DNA of 12,426 nt from Bacteroidota bacterium (GTDB taxonomy: Bacteria; Bacteroidota; Bacteroidia; Flavobacteriales; Flavobacteriaceae). How positions within the stretch are numbered: position 1 is the stretch's first letter; each line of letters opens with the position of its first letter. Below the pieces are notes generated by a model. That model searched no databases, was not told the origin of the DNA, and worked only from the letters and a program-made list of their open reading frames with translations. Positions 1 through 8,915 of this stretch are shown here, in pieces. The position numbers and the translations under genes are program-made. The stretch is taken from contig JAJRPL010000144.1 of assembly GCA_024280815.1 (NCBI GenBank), positions 1 to 12,426 of the forward strand, written 5' to 3'.

Positions 1-1214
1 GTTCCGGGAGCTATCATTACAAACATATCTATATAGTGACCTGCAATAATTGCCAAGCCAGTAATTCCTAAAAACCAAGGTTTATTTTTATATGTTTTAT
101 TCATCAATAGCAATACTGGGAATATAAAATTCAACACTAACATTCCAATAAATAATGGTTGATATTCACCCAATAATCTAGGCATAAAATACACGACTTC
201 TTCAGGTATGTTTGCATACCATTGTAACATAAATTGGTCAAACCATAAATAGGTCCAAAAGATACTAAAACCAAACATATATTTTCCTAAATCATGGATA
301 TGACTATCATTAACATTAGGTAGAAAACCTCTTGATTTTAAGTATACAGTTACCAATGCAATTATAGTAATTGCAGTAACTAACATACTAGCAAACACAT
401 AAAATGGATACAATTGACTAAACCAGTGGTGATCTATAGCCATTAACCAGTCAAATGCCATAAATAATTCTGATAATAAAAACAATGCTAAAAATAATAC
501 TGAATAATTAAAACTCTTCATAAAGTATTTTGTATCCGTTGCCTCGTCTTGAGCTCTTGAATTTTTAATAATTAAGTGTCTAAAACCTATCCATATTGAC
601 ACGTATATTACAGATCTAATTAACCAACCAGGTATGTTCAACCACCAGTCTTTGGTTTCCATAGCAAAATCATAGTTTTCTGCTGTCGGATCAATGCTCG
701 TATACATCCAAGCAAATAAATGATTTCCATGACCTACAGATGAATAAATTAAAAATAATAAAATCAATATTGAACCAGGTACAATATACGCTGTACGACC
801 TTCCATTACCCTAAAAAGTACTGGAGACCACCCTGCAGAAGCAGCCCGTTGCATAGCATAAAAAACCAATACACAAACTGAAACTAATAAAAAGAAAATC
901 ATGGCTACATACATTGCTGTCCATGGTCTATTTTGAGCTTGCATTAATACGTGCTCCAAATGATGTTCTTCAGCATGTGCATCATGCGAATCAGCAGCAT
1001 GTTTTCCTGCTTCGTTATGCTCTGTTACAACTTCATGAGTTGAAGCAGTAGTATGTTCTTCTGTTGTACCATGTGCTTGTTCTGCATGTTGCATCAACTC
1101 CTTAATATCTTCAGTAGTTTTTGGTGCAGTAAAAAACCCATAAGCCATCCCTAATGCTCCCAATATAATTAGTGCAAAAGAAAAAGTTTTTAATTTACTT
1201 GAAAATGTGTACAT
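1..1214 (-). CDS. actF: ActF, quinol-oxidising membrane subunit of alternative complex III (3' end cut by window)
   Basis: An open frame runs from ATG at 1214 to the window edge: 404 residues are visible and the C-terminus is missing. ActF is one of two NrfD/PsrC-like polytopic subunits of ACIII, the inner-membrane menaquinol:cytochrome c oxidoreductase. Several hydrophobic helices are visible, at about residues 10-30, 100-120, 142-160, 197-213, 237-258, 270-292, 312-330, 352-370 and 380-400. Segments typical of the family are DWLMAIDHHWF (about 255-265) and WFDQFMLQWYANIPEE (about 324-339). Between helices 1 and 2 lies a loop rich in His, Glu and Ala, with 11 His in residues 43-88. The gene is last in the visible operon, 26 bases after actE, with no clear Shine-Dalgarno sequence. 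The identity is sure from sequence and position; the role in quinol chemistry comes from the family. Confidence 0.93.
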   Translation of the reverse strand, partial: MYTFSSKLKTFSFALIILGALGMAYGFFTAPKTTEDIKELMQHAEQAHGTTEEHTTASTHEVVTEHNEAGKHAADSHDAHAEEHHLEHVLMQAQNRPWTAMYVAMIFFLLVSVCVLVFYAMQRAASAGWSPVLFRVMEGRTAYIVPGSILILLFLIYSSVGHGNHLFAWMYTSIDPTAENYDFAMETKDWWLNIPGWLIRSVIYVSIWIGFRHLIIKNSRAQDEATDTKYFMKSFNYSVLFLALFLLSELFMAFDWLMAIDHHWFSQLYPFYVFASMLVTAITIIALVTVYLKSRGFLPNVNDSHIHDLGKYMFGFSIFWTYLWFDQFMLQWYANIPEEVVYFMPRLLGEYQPLFIGMLVLNFIFPVLLLMNKTYKNKPWFLGITGLAIIAGHYIDMFVMIAPG

Positions 1215-1240
1215 ATCTTATCTTAATTACGGATAACCGT

Positions 1241-1834
1241 TTATTTTAATAAATCGTTTCTCAACTGTTCAACATAGTGTGTTACTTGCCATCTTTCTTT
1301 GTCATTCAACTGAGAGGCATGTGAGCCCATCATATTTCTACCATACATAATAACATGGTAAATACTTCCTTCAGTAATCTCTCTAGAATTATAATTTGGC
1401 ACACCTAAAAACTTCTCATTCTTAACCAAGTCTCCTTGACCATCACCAGTTAAACCATGACAAGTAGCACAGTAAATATCATATAAATACTTACCCTTTT
1501 CTAAATTTACTTTAGAAACTCTATAAATTGAATCTAAAGGAGCTTTAATTTTTAATGGTGATCTTAAAGAATCTTTAGCTAACTGATATCCTACTTCACT
1601 ATCAGGATAATCATAAGTTACTTTGCCTCTGGCGATAGTACCATCAACCGGTGCTTGAGCTTCCATTCCGTTTTGAAATACTTTATGGTCTGCAGAATAA
1701 GCTTCATAAGGCACTGCATCATACATATCTGTATCGCCCATATATTGTATTTGTCTACTTCTCTGTTCAGAATTACATGATACCAATGCAATAATTAAAA
1801 CGAATATTGATGTTATTTTAATAAAGCTTTTCAT
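1241..1834 (-). CDS. actE: ActE, monohaem cytochrome c lipoprotein of alternative complex III
   Basis: A 197-residue exported cytochrome. The N-terminus is a lipoprotein signal with lipobox LVSC, so Cys20 should be the lipidated residue anchoring it to the outer face of the inner membrane. One haem c motif, CATCH, lies at 122-126 (His126 is the proximal ligand). The stretch MYGRNMMGSH (about 163-172) supplies candidate distal Met ligands. The fold is a class I cytochrome c, and GLTGDGQGDLV follows the haem motif as in many such domains. In ACIII this subunit is the single-haem partner of ActA on the periplasmic side. The gene starts one base after the actD stop and ends 26 bases before actF, so it is probably translationally coupled. 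Family lengths are usually close to 180-230 residues, so it looks intact. Confidence 0.93.
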   Translation of the reverse strand: MKSFIKITSIFVLIIALVSCNSEQRSRQIQYMGDTDMYDAVPYEAYSADHKVFQNGMEAQAPVDGTIARGKVTYDYPDSEVGYQLAKDSLRSPLKIKAPLDSIYRVSKVNLEKGKYLYDIYCATCHGLTGDGQGDLVKNEKFLGVPNYNSREITEGSIYHVIMYGRNMMGSHASQLNDKERWQVTHYVEQLRNDLLK

Positions 1835-1835
1835 T

Positions 1836-2360
1836 TTAGTGATTTTCTTTTACTGTAATTTCTATTGCTCCTGTTTTTTCTAATAATGAAGTCAATTCAC
1901 TTTCATTACCATCAACTGCTACTTCCATCAAAAATTTATCATCTGTAGTTCTAGGATCTGGATTACTTGCTGTTTGAAATGGCCAAATTTTGCTACGCAT
2001 ATAAAATGTAATTACCATTAAATGAGCTGCAAAAAACACAGTCATTTCAAACATAATTGGCACAAAAGCAGGCATGTTTTCAGCAAAACTAAAACTTGGT
2101 TTACCACCAATATTTTGTGGCCATTCTTTTATCATGATCAAATACAAAAACCATATAGAAAAGCTTAACCCTGTGACTCCATACATAAATGCTGTAATAG
2201 CAATTTTTGTTGGTGCTAATCCCATTGCATGGTCTAAACCATGTACAGGAAAAGGCGTAAAAACTTCTTCAATATGATGATGGGCTGCTTTTACTTCTTT
2301 TACAGCTGAAATCAACACTTCATCGTCGTCATACAAAGCATGTATTACTTTAGAACTCAT
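1836..2360 (-). CDS. actD: ActD, two-helix membrane subunit of alternative complex III (DUF3341)
   Basis: A 174-residue protein of the DUF3341 family, the ActD subunit of ACIII. A soluble N-terminal part (1-48) has the family's pattern of a short segment on control of position (VIHALYDDDEVLISAVKEV) followed by FTPFPVHGLD. Two membrane helices follow at about 52-77 and 98-120. A short soluble C-terminal domain comes next and contains DPRTTDDKFLMEV (about 135-147). It has no haem or metal motif, so its part is probably structural, packing against the ActC and ActF bundle. The gene sits 2 bases after the actC stop and 1 base before actE. Family assignment is firm; the exact role is inferred. Confidence 0.92.
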   Translation of the reverse strand: MSSKVIHALYDDDEVLISAVKEVKAAHHHIEEVFTPFPVHGLDHAMGLAPTKIAITAFMYGVTGLSFSIWFLYLIMIKEWPQNIGGKPSFSFAENMPAFVPIMFEMTVFFAAHLMVITFYMRSKIWPFQTASNPDPRTTDDKFLMEVAVDGNESELTSLLEKTGAIEITVKENH

Positions 2361-2362
2361 AA

Positions 2363-4129
2363 TTATGATTTAAATTTATTAGCTTGACCTGCCCAATCAT
2401 CACGTTCTGCTCTTCCAGGGAATGAGCCAGTGATACTATCTAGCAAATCATATTCATTTTTAGTCATTTTACTCACTTGAGCAAAAGTAAATATTCCTAT
2501 TTGATTTAAGGTTGCTTCCATCTTCGGACCAATACCTTTTACTTTTTTAAGATCGTCAGCTTTTTGAGTTGAACTATCAAAGCTTCCTAATTTATCTAAT
2601 AAGCTATTCGTTTTTGAATCATTATCAGTAGCTTCAGGTTTTACATCTTCAACAACTTCTTTTATTTCTTCTTTAACCTCTTTAATTATAGGTTCTACTG
2701 CTTTTTCAATTCTGTTTTTTTCATAATATTTTGAATGACCATGAGGATCTGGCATTAATCTTTTGTAATTATTTCCTGAAGATTTTAATATAGATTTCAC
2801 TTCTGCTTGTGCAATTACAGGAAATGTTCTTGCATATAGTAAAAACAATACAAAGAAGAAGCCTATTGTCCCTAAGAATATACTAACATCTATAAAAGAT
2901 GGTGAAAACATTGCCCAAGTAGATGGCAAATGCCCTCTACTTAAATTGATTACGATAATATCAAAACGTTCAAACCACATACCAATATTAATAAATATTG
3001 CAATAACAAATGTCCAAATATAGTTTGTACGTATTTTTTTAAACCATAATAGTTGAGGGATAACTGAGTTGCAAATAATCAATGCCCAAAATGCCCACCA
3101 ATAAGGCCCTGTAGCAGCTCCCCAAGAAAGGTATGTAAAATCTTCATAACTACTCCCTGTATACCATCCTACAAAAAATTCTGACCCATAAGCAACAGCT
3201 ACGATACAACCTGTAACTAAAATTACCTTATTCATATTTTCGATATGAACACGTGTAATATAGTCTTCTAAGTTTGATACTTTACGCATGATCAACAATA
3301 GCGTTTGCACCATAGCAAAACCAGAGAATACTGCACCTGCAACGAAGTAAGGTGGATACACGGTACTATGCCACCCTGGTATTACTGAAGTAGCAAAGTC
3401 AAATGATACAATGGTATGTACTGAAAGTACCAATGGTGTTGCTAAACCTGCAAGTACTAAAGAAACCTCTTCAAAACGTTGCCAATCTTTAGCTCTACCA
3501 CTCCATCCAAAACTTAATAAACTGTATATTTTCTTTTGGAAAGGTTTGGTTGCTCTATCTCTAATCATGGCAAAATCAGGTAATAAACCAGTCCACCAAA
3601 ACACCAATGATACTGATAAATACGTTGATATTGCAAATACATCCCATAATAATGGAGAGTTAAAGTTTACCCATAGCGATCCTAATTGATTTGGTATTGG
3701 TAATGTATAGAAGGCATTCCAAATTCTACCCATGTGAATCATTGGGAATAATCCTGCTTGAAAAACAGCAAATATGGTCATAGCTTCTGCAGAACGGTTA
3801 ATACCCATTCTCCATTTTTGACGAAATAATAATAATACCGCAGAAATTAAGGTTCCTGCGTGCCCAATACCTACCCACCAAACAAAGTTGGTGATATCCC
3901 AAGCCCAATTAATTTTATTATTTAAACCCCAAACTCCAATACCTGTACCTATAGTATACGCAATTGCTCCAAAACCCCAAAGCATTGCTATTAAAGCTAC
4001 AGTAAAAGCAATCCACCAATTTTTATTGGCTTTACCTTCAATTGCAGCTGCAACATCTACAGTAACATCGTGATACGTCTTGTCTCCGACAATAATTGGC
4101 TCTCTAATAGGTGCTTCGTAATGACCCAT
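2363..4129 (-). CDS. actC: ActC, NrfD-like membrane subunit of alternative complex III, with C-terminal helix-hairpin-helix domain
   Basis: A 588-residue polytopic protein of the NrfD/PsrC family, the subunit that binds quinol under ActB. The membrane core (about 35-460) holds roughly ten helices. It keeps the conserved polar residues of the family: His90 in GIGHAG, His132 in IHMGR and Asp163 in LWDVF, which are candidates for the quinol site or proton path. The core ends near residue 474, the usual length for ActC. Beyond it come a charged Lys/Glu-rich linker (about 475-522) and a helix-hairpin-helix (SAM-like) domain at about 523-588, with DDLKKVKGIGPK and then FPGRAERDDWAGQA. This appended domain is noted as a finding. 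The start is ATG at 4129, 29 bases after the actB stop. Identity of the core is sure; the function of the tail is unknown. Confidence 0.95.
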   Translation of the reverse strand: MGHYEAPIREPIIVGDKTYHDVTVDVAAAIEGKANKNWWIAFTVALIAMLWGFGAIAYTIGTGIGVWGLNNKINWAWDITNFVWWVGIGHAGTLISAVLLLFRQKWRMGINRSAEAMTIFAVFQAGLFPMIHMGRIWNAFYTLPIPNQLGSLWVNFNSPLLWDVFAISTYLSVSLVFWWTGLLPDFAMIRDRATKPFQKKIYSLLSFGWSGRAKDWQRFEEVSLVLAGLATPLVLSVHTIVSFDFATSVIPGWHSTVYPPYFVAGAVFSGFAMVQTLLLIMRKVSNLEDYITRVHIENMNKVILVTGCIVAVAYGSEFFVGWYTGSSYEDFTYLSWGAATGPYWWAFWALIICNSVIPQLLWFKKIRTNYIWTFVIAIFINIGMWFERFDIIVINLSRGHLPSTWAMFSPSFIDVSIFLGTIGFFFVLFLLYARTFPVIAQAEVKSILKSSGNNYKRLMPDPHGHSKYYEKNRIEKAVEPIIKEVKEEIKEVVEDVKPEATDNDSKTNSLLDKLGSFDSSTQKADDLKKVKGIGPKMEATLNQIGIFTFAQVSKMTKNEYDLLDSITGSFPGRAERDDWAGQANKFKS

Positions 4130-4158
4130 AATTTATATATTCTATTCTTAATTAATAA

Positions 4159-7100
4159 TTATGCTTCGTTTGTATTTCTAACATCTAACTGATAAAAAAC
4201 ATTTGGTTTTGTGCCCACAAATTCTAAAAGACGGAATTTTCTATCATCTTCTTTTAGAGCTGCTATTTTACTTTCAGGATCATTAACATCTCCGAAAACT
4301 AAAGCACCTGTACTACATGCGTTTGTACAAGCAGTTTCAAACTCACCATCTTTCACCGGTCTTCCTTCTTTTTTAGCTTTTAATATCGTAGCTTGAGTCA
4401 TTTGAATACACATAGAACATTTTTCCATAACTCCTCTAGAACGGACAACCACATCTGGGTTTAATACCATTCTACCTAAGTCATTGTTCATATTAAAATC
4501 AAACTCATTGTTATCAAAATATTTAAACCAGTTAAACCTTCTTACTTTATAAGGGCAGTTGTTTGCACAGTAACGTGTACCTATACAACGGTTATATGCC
4601 ATATGGTTTTGACCTTGACGACCATGTGAAGTTGCCGCTACTGGACAAACAGTTTCACAAGGTGCATGATCACAATGCTGACACATTACAGGTTGAAATG
4701 CTACTTCTGGATTATCAGAAGGTTGCTCTTGTGCATCAAAAAAGCCTGCACTACCATAAATACCTTCTTCTTTTCCTTTTTCAACTGACATTTCAGAGGT
4801 ATAGTATCTGTCAATACGCAACCAGTGCATATCTCTACTTAATCTAATTTCTTCTTTACCAACTACAGCCACATTATTTTCTGCATGACATGATATTACA
4901 CAAGCTGCACAACCCGTACAAGTTGCTAAATCAATAGATAAATTGAATTTTGTACCAAGGGTATCATCAAATTTCTCCCATAATGTTATGTCTTCAATTC
5001 CTACGAGTGAATGATCTTGAGATACATGAGGAGGTGTGTTCCATTCTGATTTTGGTTTAGAAACAAATTCAGCCAAGGTAGTTTCCTTAGTAATTTCTTC
5101 TTCTCTACCCATAATGGTATGATGTAATTGCACACAAGCAAATTCATGTACACCTTCAACCTTTTTAATGCTGACCGCTTGGTTCGTATTGAAATTTTGA
5201 TATAAAGGATATGCATTAACACCTACATTCATATTTGAATTCAGTCCTTTCACTCTACCATAACCCAATGCCAAACCTACACTTCCTGGAGCTTGACCAG
5301 GCTGAATAAAGACAGGTACATTCTCAACAGTTACACCATTTACGGTTACATTTACTTTATCTCCATTTAAGGCTCCATCTGAAACAGTCCAGTTTTTTAT
5401 ATCGTTGGCTTCAGCATCAACTCTTGAAATTAACAAGTAGTTGTCCCAAGTTGTTCTTGTAATAGGATCTGGTAATTCTTGTAACCAAGGATTGTTTGCC
5501 ATTTGACCATCACCCATACTTACTTTAGTATACAATGACAATTCTAACTTTGATCCTTTTATTGAGGCTGCTAATGCTGATGCAGCACTCACACTATTTA
5601 TTTTATTAGACAATAAATCATCTATTCCGCTTTCTGAAGCTGAAACTACAGGTGCAGTTGCTCTTATTGTAAGTCCATCATGTAACGCTTTATTCCAAGA
5701 TTTTCCTCTTAAAATTGTACTGTTCCAGTATCCTTTCACATAATCGTAATAAGATTGCTTACTGCCCATCAAGTTTAACAAAACATCTTGAAATTGACGT
5801 GTATTAAATAATGGTTTAATAGTAGGTTGTATCAATCCGAATTGACCTTTTTTGATATTAACATCTCCCCAAGATTCTAAATAATGAGGTGTAGCAGCTA
5901 TATATTGTGAAGCAGAAGCTGTTTCGTCTTCAGTCATTGCAAATGCTACTGAAAGCTTTACTTTTTTCATTGCCTCTGTAAAACCAGCTATTGAATAAAC
6001 TGGGTTGGTATCAACAGCTAATAAAGCACCTACTTTACCAGCTTTCATATCAGCTACTAATTTTAACACTTTGGCATCACTACTACTTCTTACATATCTA
6101 GGAGAAGCTGTATCTACAACTTTACTTTGAATTGCTTTATTTATTGCTAATGCAACTAATTGTGCATTTTTATCTTGTAATCCTGTTACCACAACGGCAT
6201 TAGAACCTGCAGCTTTTAATTGTTTTACAACTTTTTGAATTCCCGCATCAACCGAAGTCTTTTTTGCAGCTCCATTACCTGTTACGGCATTGTAAATATT
6301 CAATAATACTTGAGCTTGTTCTGATGGTTTTACCATAAAACGTTTATCAGCATTCGCTCCTGTTAAAGACATATTAGATTCAAACTGGACGTGACGTGAC
6401 ATTTTACCATGATTTGGCACACGTCCTTTTGCATAACCAACTTCAAAACCTCCACCTTGCCAATCTGCTAAGAAATCTGCACCAATTGAAACTATAACAT
6501 CAGCTTTGCTAAAATCATAATCTGGTAAAGCTCTTTCACCATACATGGCTTGAAAAGCATCTAAAGCACCTGATTCTGAAACAGCATCATAAGTGATGTG
6601 TTGTACATTATCATAAGTAGCTTTATAATCTTGAATTAGTTTATTTGTAGTTGGACTTGCTGTTGTTCCTGTTAAGAAAACAATAGTTTCTCCATTCGCT
6701 TTCAATTCGCTTAATTTTGAAGCAAGTCCTTTTTCAAAAGTACTCCAATTTACAGGCTTACCTTTTACTCTTGGGTTTTGTAAACGATTGTTATCATACA
6801 ATGACAACACAGATGCTTGAACTCTAGCATTGGTTGTACCTGTTGTTTCTGCTAATTTATTTGGCTCAATTTTTATAGGACGACCTTCTCGTACCTTAAC
6901 TAATATATTTGCAAAATCATAACCATTAGCAATTGAAGTTGCATAATAATCTGCCACACCAGGGGTTACTTCATTTGGTTTTATAACATAAGGAATCGAT
7001 TTTACAACTGGACCTTCACAAGCTGCCAATGAAGCAGCTGCGGTTGTAAAGCCTACATATTTTAAAAAGTCTCTTCGTGTAGTTGAAGAAGCTTCTAAGG

Positions 7101-7230
7101 TTTCTTTATCTCCAAGAAACTGATCAGTAGGTAAATCTTCAGCAAATTCGTTTTGCCTTAGCTTTTCAACAATAGAGCTGTTTTCGTTAAGCTCTTCAAC
7201 ACTTTTCCAGTATTTTTTGTTTGATGCCAT
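4159..7230 (-). CDS. actB: ActB, TAT-targeted molybdopterin-fold / iron-sulfur subunit of alternative complex III
   Basis: A 1023-residue fusion of a molybdopterin-oxidoreductase-like domain (about 75-700) and a four-cluster ferredoxin-like domain (about 760-1000). Export is by TAT: RRDFLK at 52-57 follows an unusually long N-region that starts with the YWKSVEEL motif seen in the TAT-variant group (TIGR04519 type). The lipobox SLAAC puts a probable lipidated Cys at 71. Cluster ligands visible are C771/C774/C777/C781, C850/C853/C858/C862, C882/C888/C892 and C938/C941/C968/C972. In the third set the second Cys is Thr885, as expected for a [3Fe-4S] cluster. ACIII family members carry no molybdenum cofactor in the first domain; this is known from the family, not visible here. 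The protein moves electrons from the quinol site under ActC to the c haems. The gene follows actA after 81 bases. Confidence 0.95.
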   Translation of the reverse strand: MASNKKYWKSVEELNENSSIVEKLRQNEFAEDLPTDQFLGDKETLEASSTTRRDFLKYVGFTTAAASLAACEGPVVKSIPYVIKPNEVTPGVADYYATSIANGYDFANILVKVREGRPIKIEPNKLAETTGTTNARVQASVLSLYDNNRLQNPRVKGKPVNWSTFEKGLASKLSELKANGETIVFLTGTTASPTTNKLIQDYKATYDNVQHITYDAVSESGALDAFQAMYGERALPDYDFSKADVIVSIGADFLADWQGGGFEVGYAKGRVPNHGKMSRHVQFESNMSLTGANADKRFMVKPSEQAQVLLNIYNAVTGNGAAKKTSVDAGIQKVVKQLKAAGSNAVVVTGLQDKNAQLVALAINKAIQSKVVDTASPRYVRSSSDAKVLKLVADMKAGKVGALLAVDTNPVYSIAGFTEAMKKVKLSVAFAMTEDETASASQYIAATPHYLESWGDVNIKKGQFGLIQPTIKPLFNTRQFQDVLLNLMGSKQSYYDYVKGYWNSTILRGKSWNKALHDGLTIRATAPVVSASESGIDDLLSNKINSVSAASALAASIKGSKLELSLYTKVSMGDGQMANNPWLQELPDPITRTTWDNYLLISRVDAEANDIKNWTVSDGALNGDKVNVTVNGVTVENVPVFIQPGQAPGSVGLALGYGRVKGLNSNMNVGVNAYPLYQNFNTNQAVSIKKVEGVHEFACVQLHHTIMGREEEITKETTLAEFVSKPKSEWNTPPHVSQDHSLVGIEDITLWEKFDDTLGTKFNLSIDLATCTGCAACVISCHAENNVAVVGKEEIRLSRDMHWLRIDRYYTSEMSVEKGKEEGIYGSAGFFDAQEQPSDNPEVAFQPVMCQHCDHAPCETVCPVAATSHGRQGQNHMAYNRCIGTRYCANNCPYKVRRFNWFKYFDNNEFDFNMNNDLGRMVLNPDVVVRSRGVMEKCSMCIQMTQATILKAKKEGRPVKDGEFETACTNACSTGALVFGDVNDPESKIAALKEDDRKFRLLEFVGTKPNVFYQLDVRNTNEA

Positions 7231-7248
7231 TAATAATTTTTATTTAAT

Positions 7249-7283
7249 GATTGAAAGATTTAACAATTTAAGAGTTTTCAATC
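7249..7283. repeat. Inverted repeat in the actA-actB gap
   Basis: GATTGAAA at 7249-7256 pairs perfectly with TTTCAATC at 7276-7283 across a 19-base loop. It lies in the 81-base gap between the actA stop and the actB start, the largest gap in the operon. The stem is AT-rich and weak and no T-run follows it on the transcribed strand, so it does not look like an intrinsic terminator. It might be an RNA-stability or processing element that sets ActA:ActB dosage, or chance in AT-rich DNA. Confidence 0.3.
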
Positions 7284-7311
7284 TTTTAATTTTCAATTTT
7301 TTATTTATTTT

Positions 7312-8832
7312 CTAGTAGTGACACTTACCACATTCTCTACCTCCCATTTGAGCCACCGTAACTTTTTCTACACCATACTTTTCAGACAACTCTTCATGTA
7401 TCTTAGCATAGTATCCATTTTCTTTTATTTTAAGATCTGTCTTTTTATGACATTCAATACACCATCCCATGGTTAATGGTGCAAATTGTTCAACTTCATC
7501 CATTTCTTCAACAGGACCATGACAAGTTTGACACTCTAACCCTGCAACCGTTACGTGTTGCGAGTGATTATAATAGGCGAAATCTGGCAAACTATGAATA
7601 CGCACCCATTCAATTGGTTTTTGTTTGTATCCTTCTATATAAGCTAGTTTTTCTTTATCCCAACCTATGGCGTCATAGATTTTTTGAATTTCACCATCAT
7701 AAAAAGCTTTGTCCTTTTCTTCGGTAACTGGCCCTGTATATTCAGCAATACTTTTGTGACAGTTCATACATACATTAACAGAAGGGATTCCTGATAATTT
7801 ACTGTGCTTCGCATTTGAATGACAATATTGACAATCGATCTTATTATCACCAGCATGTATTTTATGTGAAAAAGCAATAGGCTGAATTGGCTTATAACCT
7901 TGATCAACACCAATACCCATTAACCAAGCGTATAAGAAATAGCCTGTGCCTATTAGTATAGCTATAGTTGTTAGAAATTTCAAGAATTGGTTTCCACTCA
8001 TGAAATACACCCAAATTGCAAATAAAGCAACAACCAACAATACCAAATAAGTAGCCCAAGGAACAGATTCTACCTCAGCTACATTACTAACTTCAGCACC
8101 AGTATCTTTTGATTTTGCGTCCAATACACTAGCATGAGAAGTATAAGCAATCAATGCTTCAATATCTGCATCTTTTAATTGAGGGAAAGCCATCATCGCA
8201 GAACCATTGTACTCATCAAAAATTGCAATAGCATCCTTATCCCCACTAGCTCTTAAGGCAGCGTTATCTTTAATCCAAGATTTCAACCATTCTGCAGAGC
8301 GTTTATCAGCAATACCTGCAAGAGCGGGGCCAATTAATTTTGCATCTAACTTATGACAAGCAGCACAATTAGCATTAAATATTTTTTTACCTGTTTTTAC
8401 TTGATTGATATCTACACCTTCGGGCACTCCTGTAGTACTACCCCCTTCTTTATTCTCTATAGGTTTATCATCCGTATACGCTAAAATATCTGCAAGGTCT
8501 TGATCAGAAAGATTAGGATAACTCGCCATAGGTATCTTATACTCATCAAAAATTGCTTTTGCATCTTTATCACCACTTGCAATCAATGCTTGACTATCTT
8601 TTATCCAAGAAAAAAGCCATTCTTTAGTCCTTTTTTCTGTAATTCCTTTTAATGCAGGTCCAATAAATTTTTTATCAAGCTTATGACAAGAAGCACAATT
8701 GGCATTAAATATTTTTTTACCATTTTCAGCATTACCTTCTTGAGCGAACAGCTGTATGGTAAAAAGCAGTATAAAAATAAGACTTGAAAGGAATAATTTT
8801 AAGGGTTTACTGTGTTGATTCACACTTTTCAT
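7312..8832 (-). CDS. actA: ActA, multihaem cytochrome c of alternative complex III with two N-terminal cytochrome c domains
   Basis: A 506-residue exported and membrane-anchored cytochrome, first gene of the ACIII operon. A Sec signal covers about 1-30 (IQLFAQEG). Two class I cytochrome c domains follow, with CxxCH at 46-50 and 156-160 and Met ligand candidates at M102 and M213/M214. Two membrane helices lie at about 259-278 and 284-305. The C-terminal domain is the usual pentahaem part, with CxxCH at 334-338, 355-359, 434-438, 458-462 and 501-505; the last ends one residue before the C-terminus. Seven haem c sites in all. The pentahaem domain takes electrons from ActB and passes them outward. 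The two N-terminal domains could relay them to the oxidase; this is inference. The start ATG at 8832 gives a clean signal peptide. Confidence 0.94.
   Translation of the reverse strand: MKSVNQHSKPLKLFLSSLIFILLFTIQLFAQEGNAENGKKIFNANCASCHKLDKKFIGPALKGITEKRTKEWLFSWIKDSQALIASGDKDAKAIFDEYKIPMASYPNLSDQDLADILAYTDDKPIENKEGGSTTGVPEGVDINQVKTGKKIFNANCAACHKLDAKLIGPALAGIADKRSAEWLKSWIKDNAALRASGDKDAIAIFDEYNGSAMMAFPQLKDADIEALIAYTSHASVLDAKSKDTGAEVSNVAEVESVPWATYLVLLVVALFAIWVYFMSGNQFLKFLTTIAILIGTGYFLYAWLMGIGVDQGYKPIQPIAFSHKIHAGDNKIDCQYCHSNAKHSKLSGIPSVNVCMNCHKSIAEYTGPVTEEKDKAFYDGEIQKIYDAIGWDKEKLAYIEGYKQKPIEWVRIHSLPDFAYYNHSQHVTVAGLECQTCHGPVEEMDEVEQFAPLTMGWCIECHKKTDLKIKENGYYAKIHEELSEKYGVEKVTVAQMGGRECGKCHY
8209..8724 (-). 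repeat. Tandem duplication of the cytochrome c domain inside actA
   Basis: Residues 37-98 and 147-208 of ActA align without gaps with 48 of 62 identities by my count, at an offset of 110 residues (330 bases). Copies lie at 8539-8724 and 8209-8394. The match is also strong at DNA level around the haem motif, where both copies share a run ending in GCATTAAATATTTTTTTACC (plus-strand reading). This points to an intragenic duplication or to later gene conversion between the copies. Confidence 0.85.
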
Positions 8833-8915
8833 ATTATTAAAGTATATTATCTTTCTTGTTTGGTACGATTTTTTCTATTGATAGAAATAGTAACTATGAA
8901 TATCAAAAGATTTGA

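Noticed and set aside
5001..5222. Minus-strand 73-residue frame inside actB, and plus-strand frames of 61-94 residues over the act genes
   Set aside because: They lie wholly within well-supported genes, have no family features or signals, and are expected shadows of long conserved frames.
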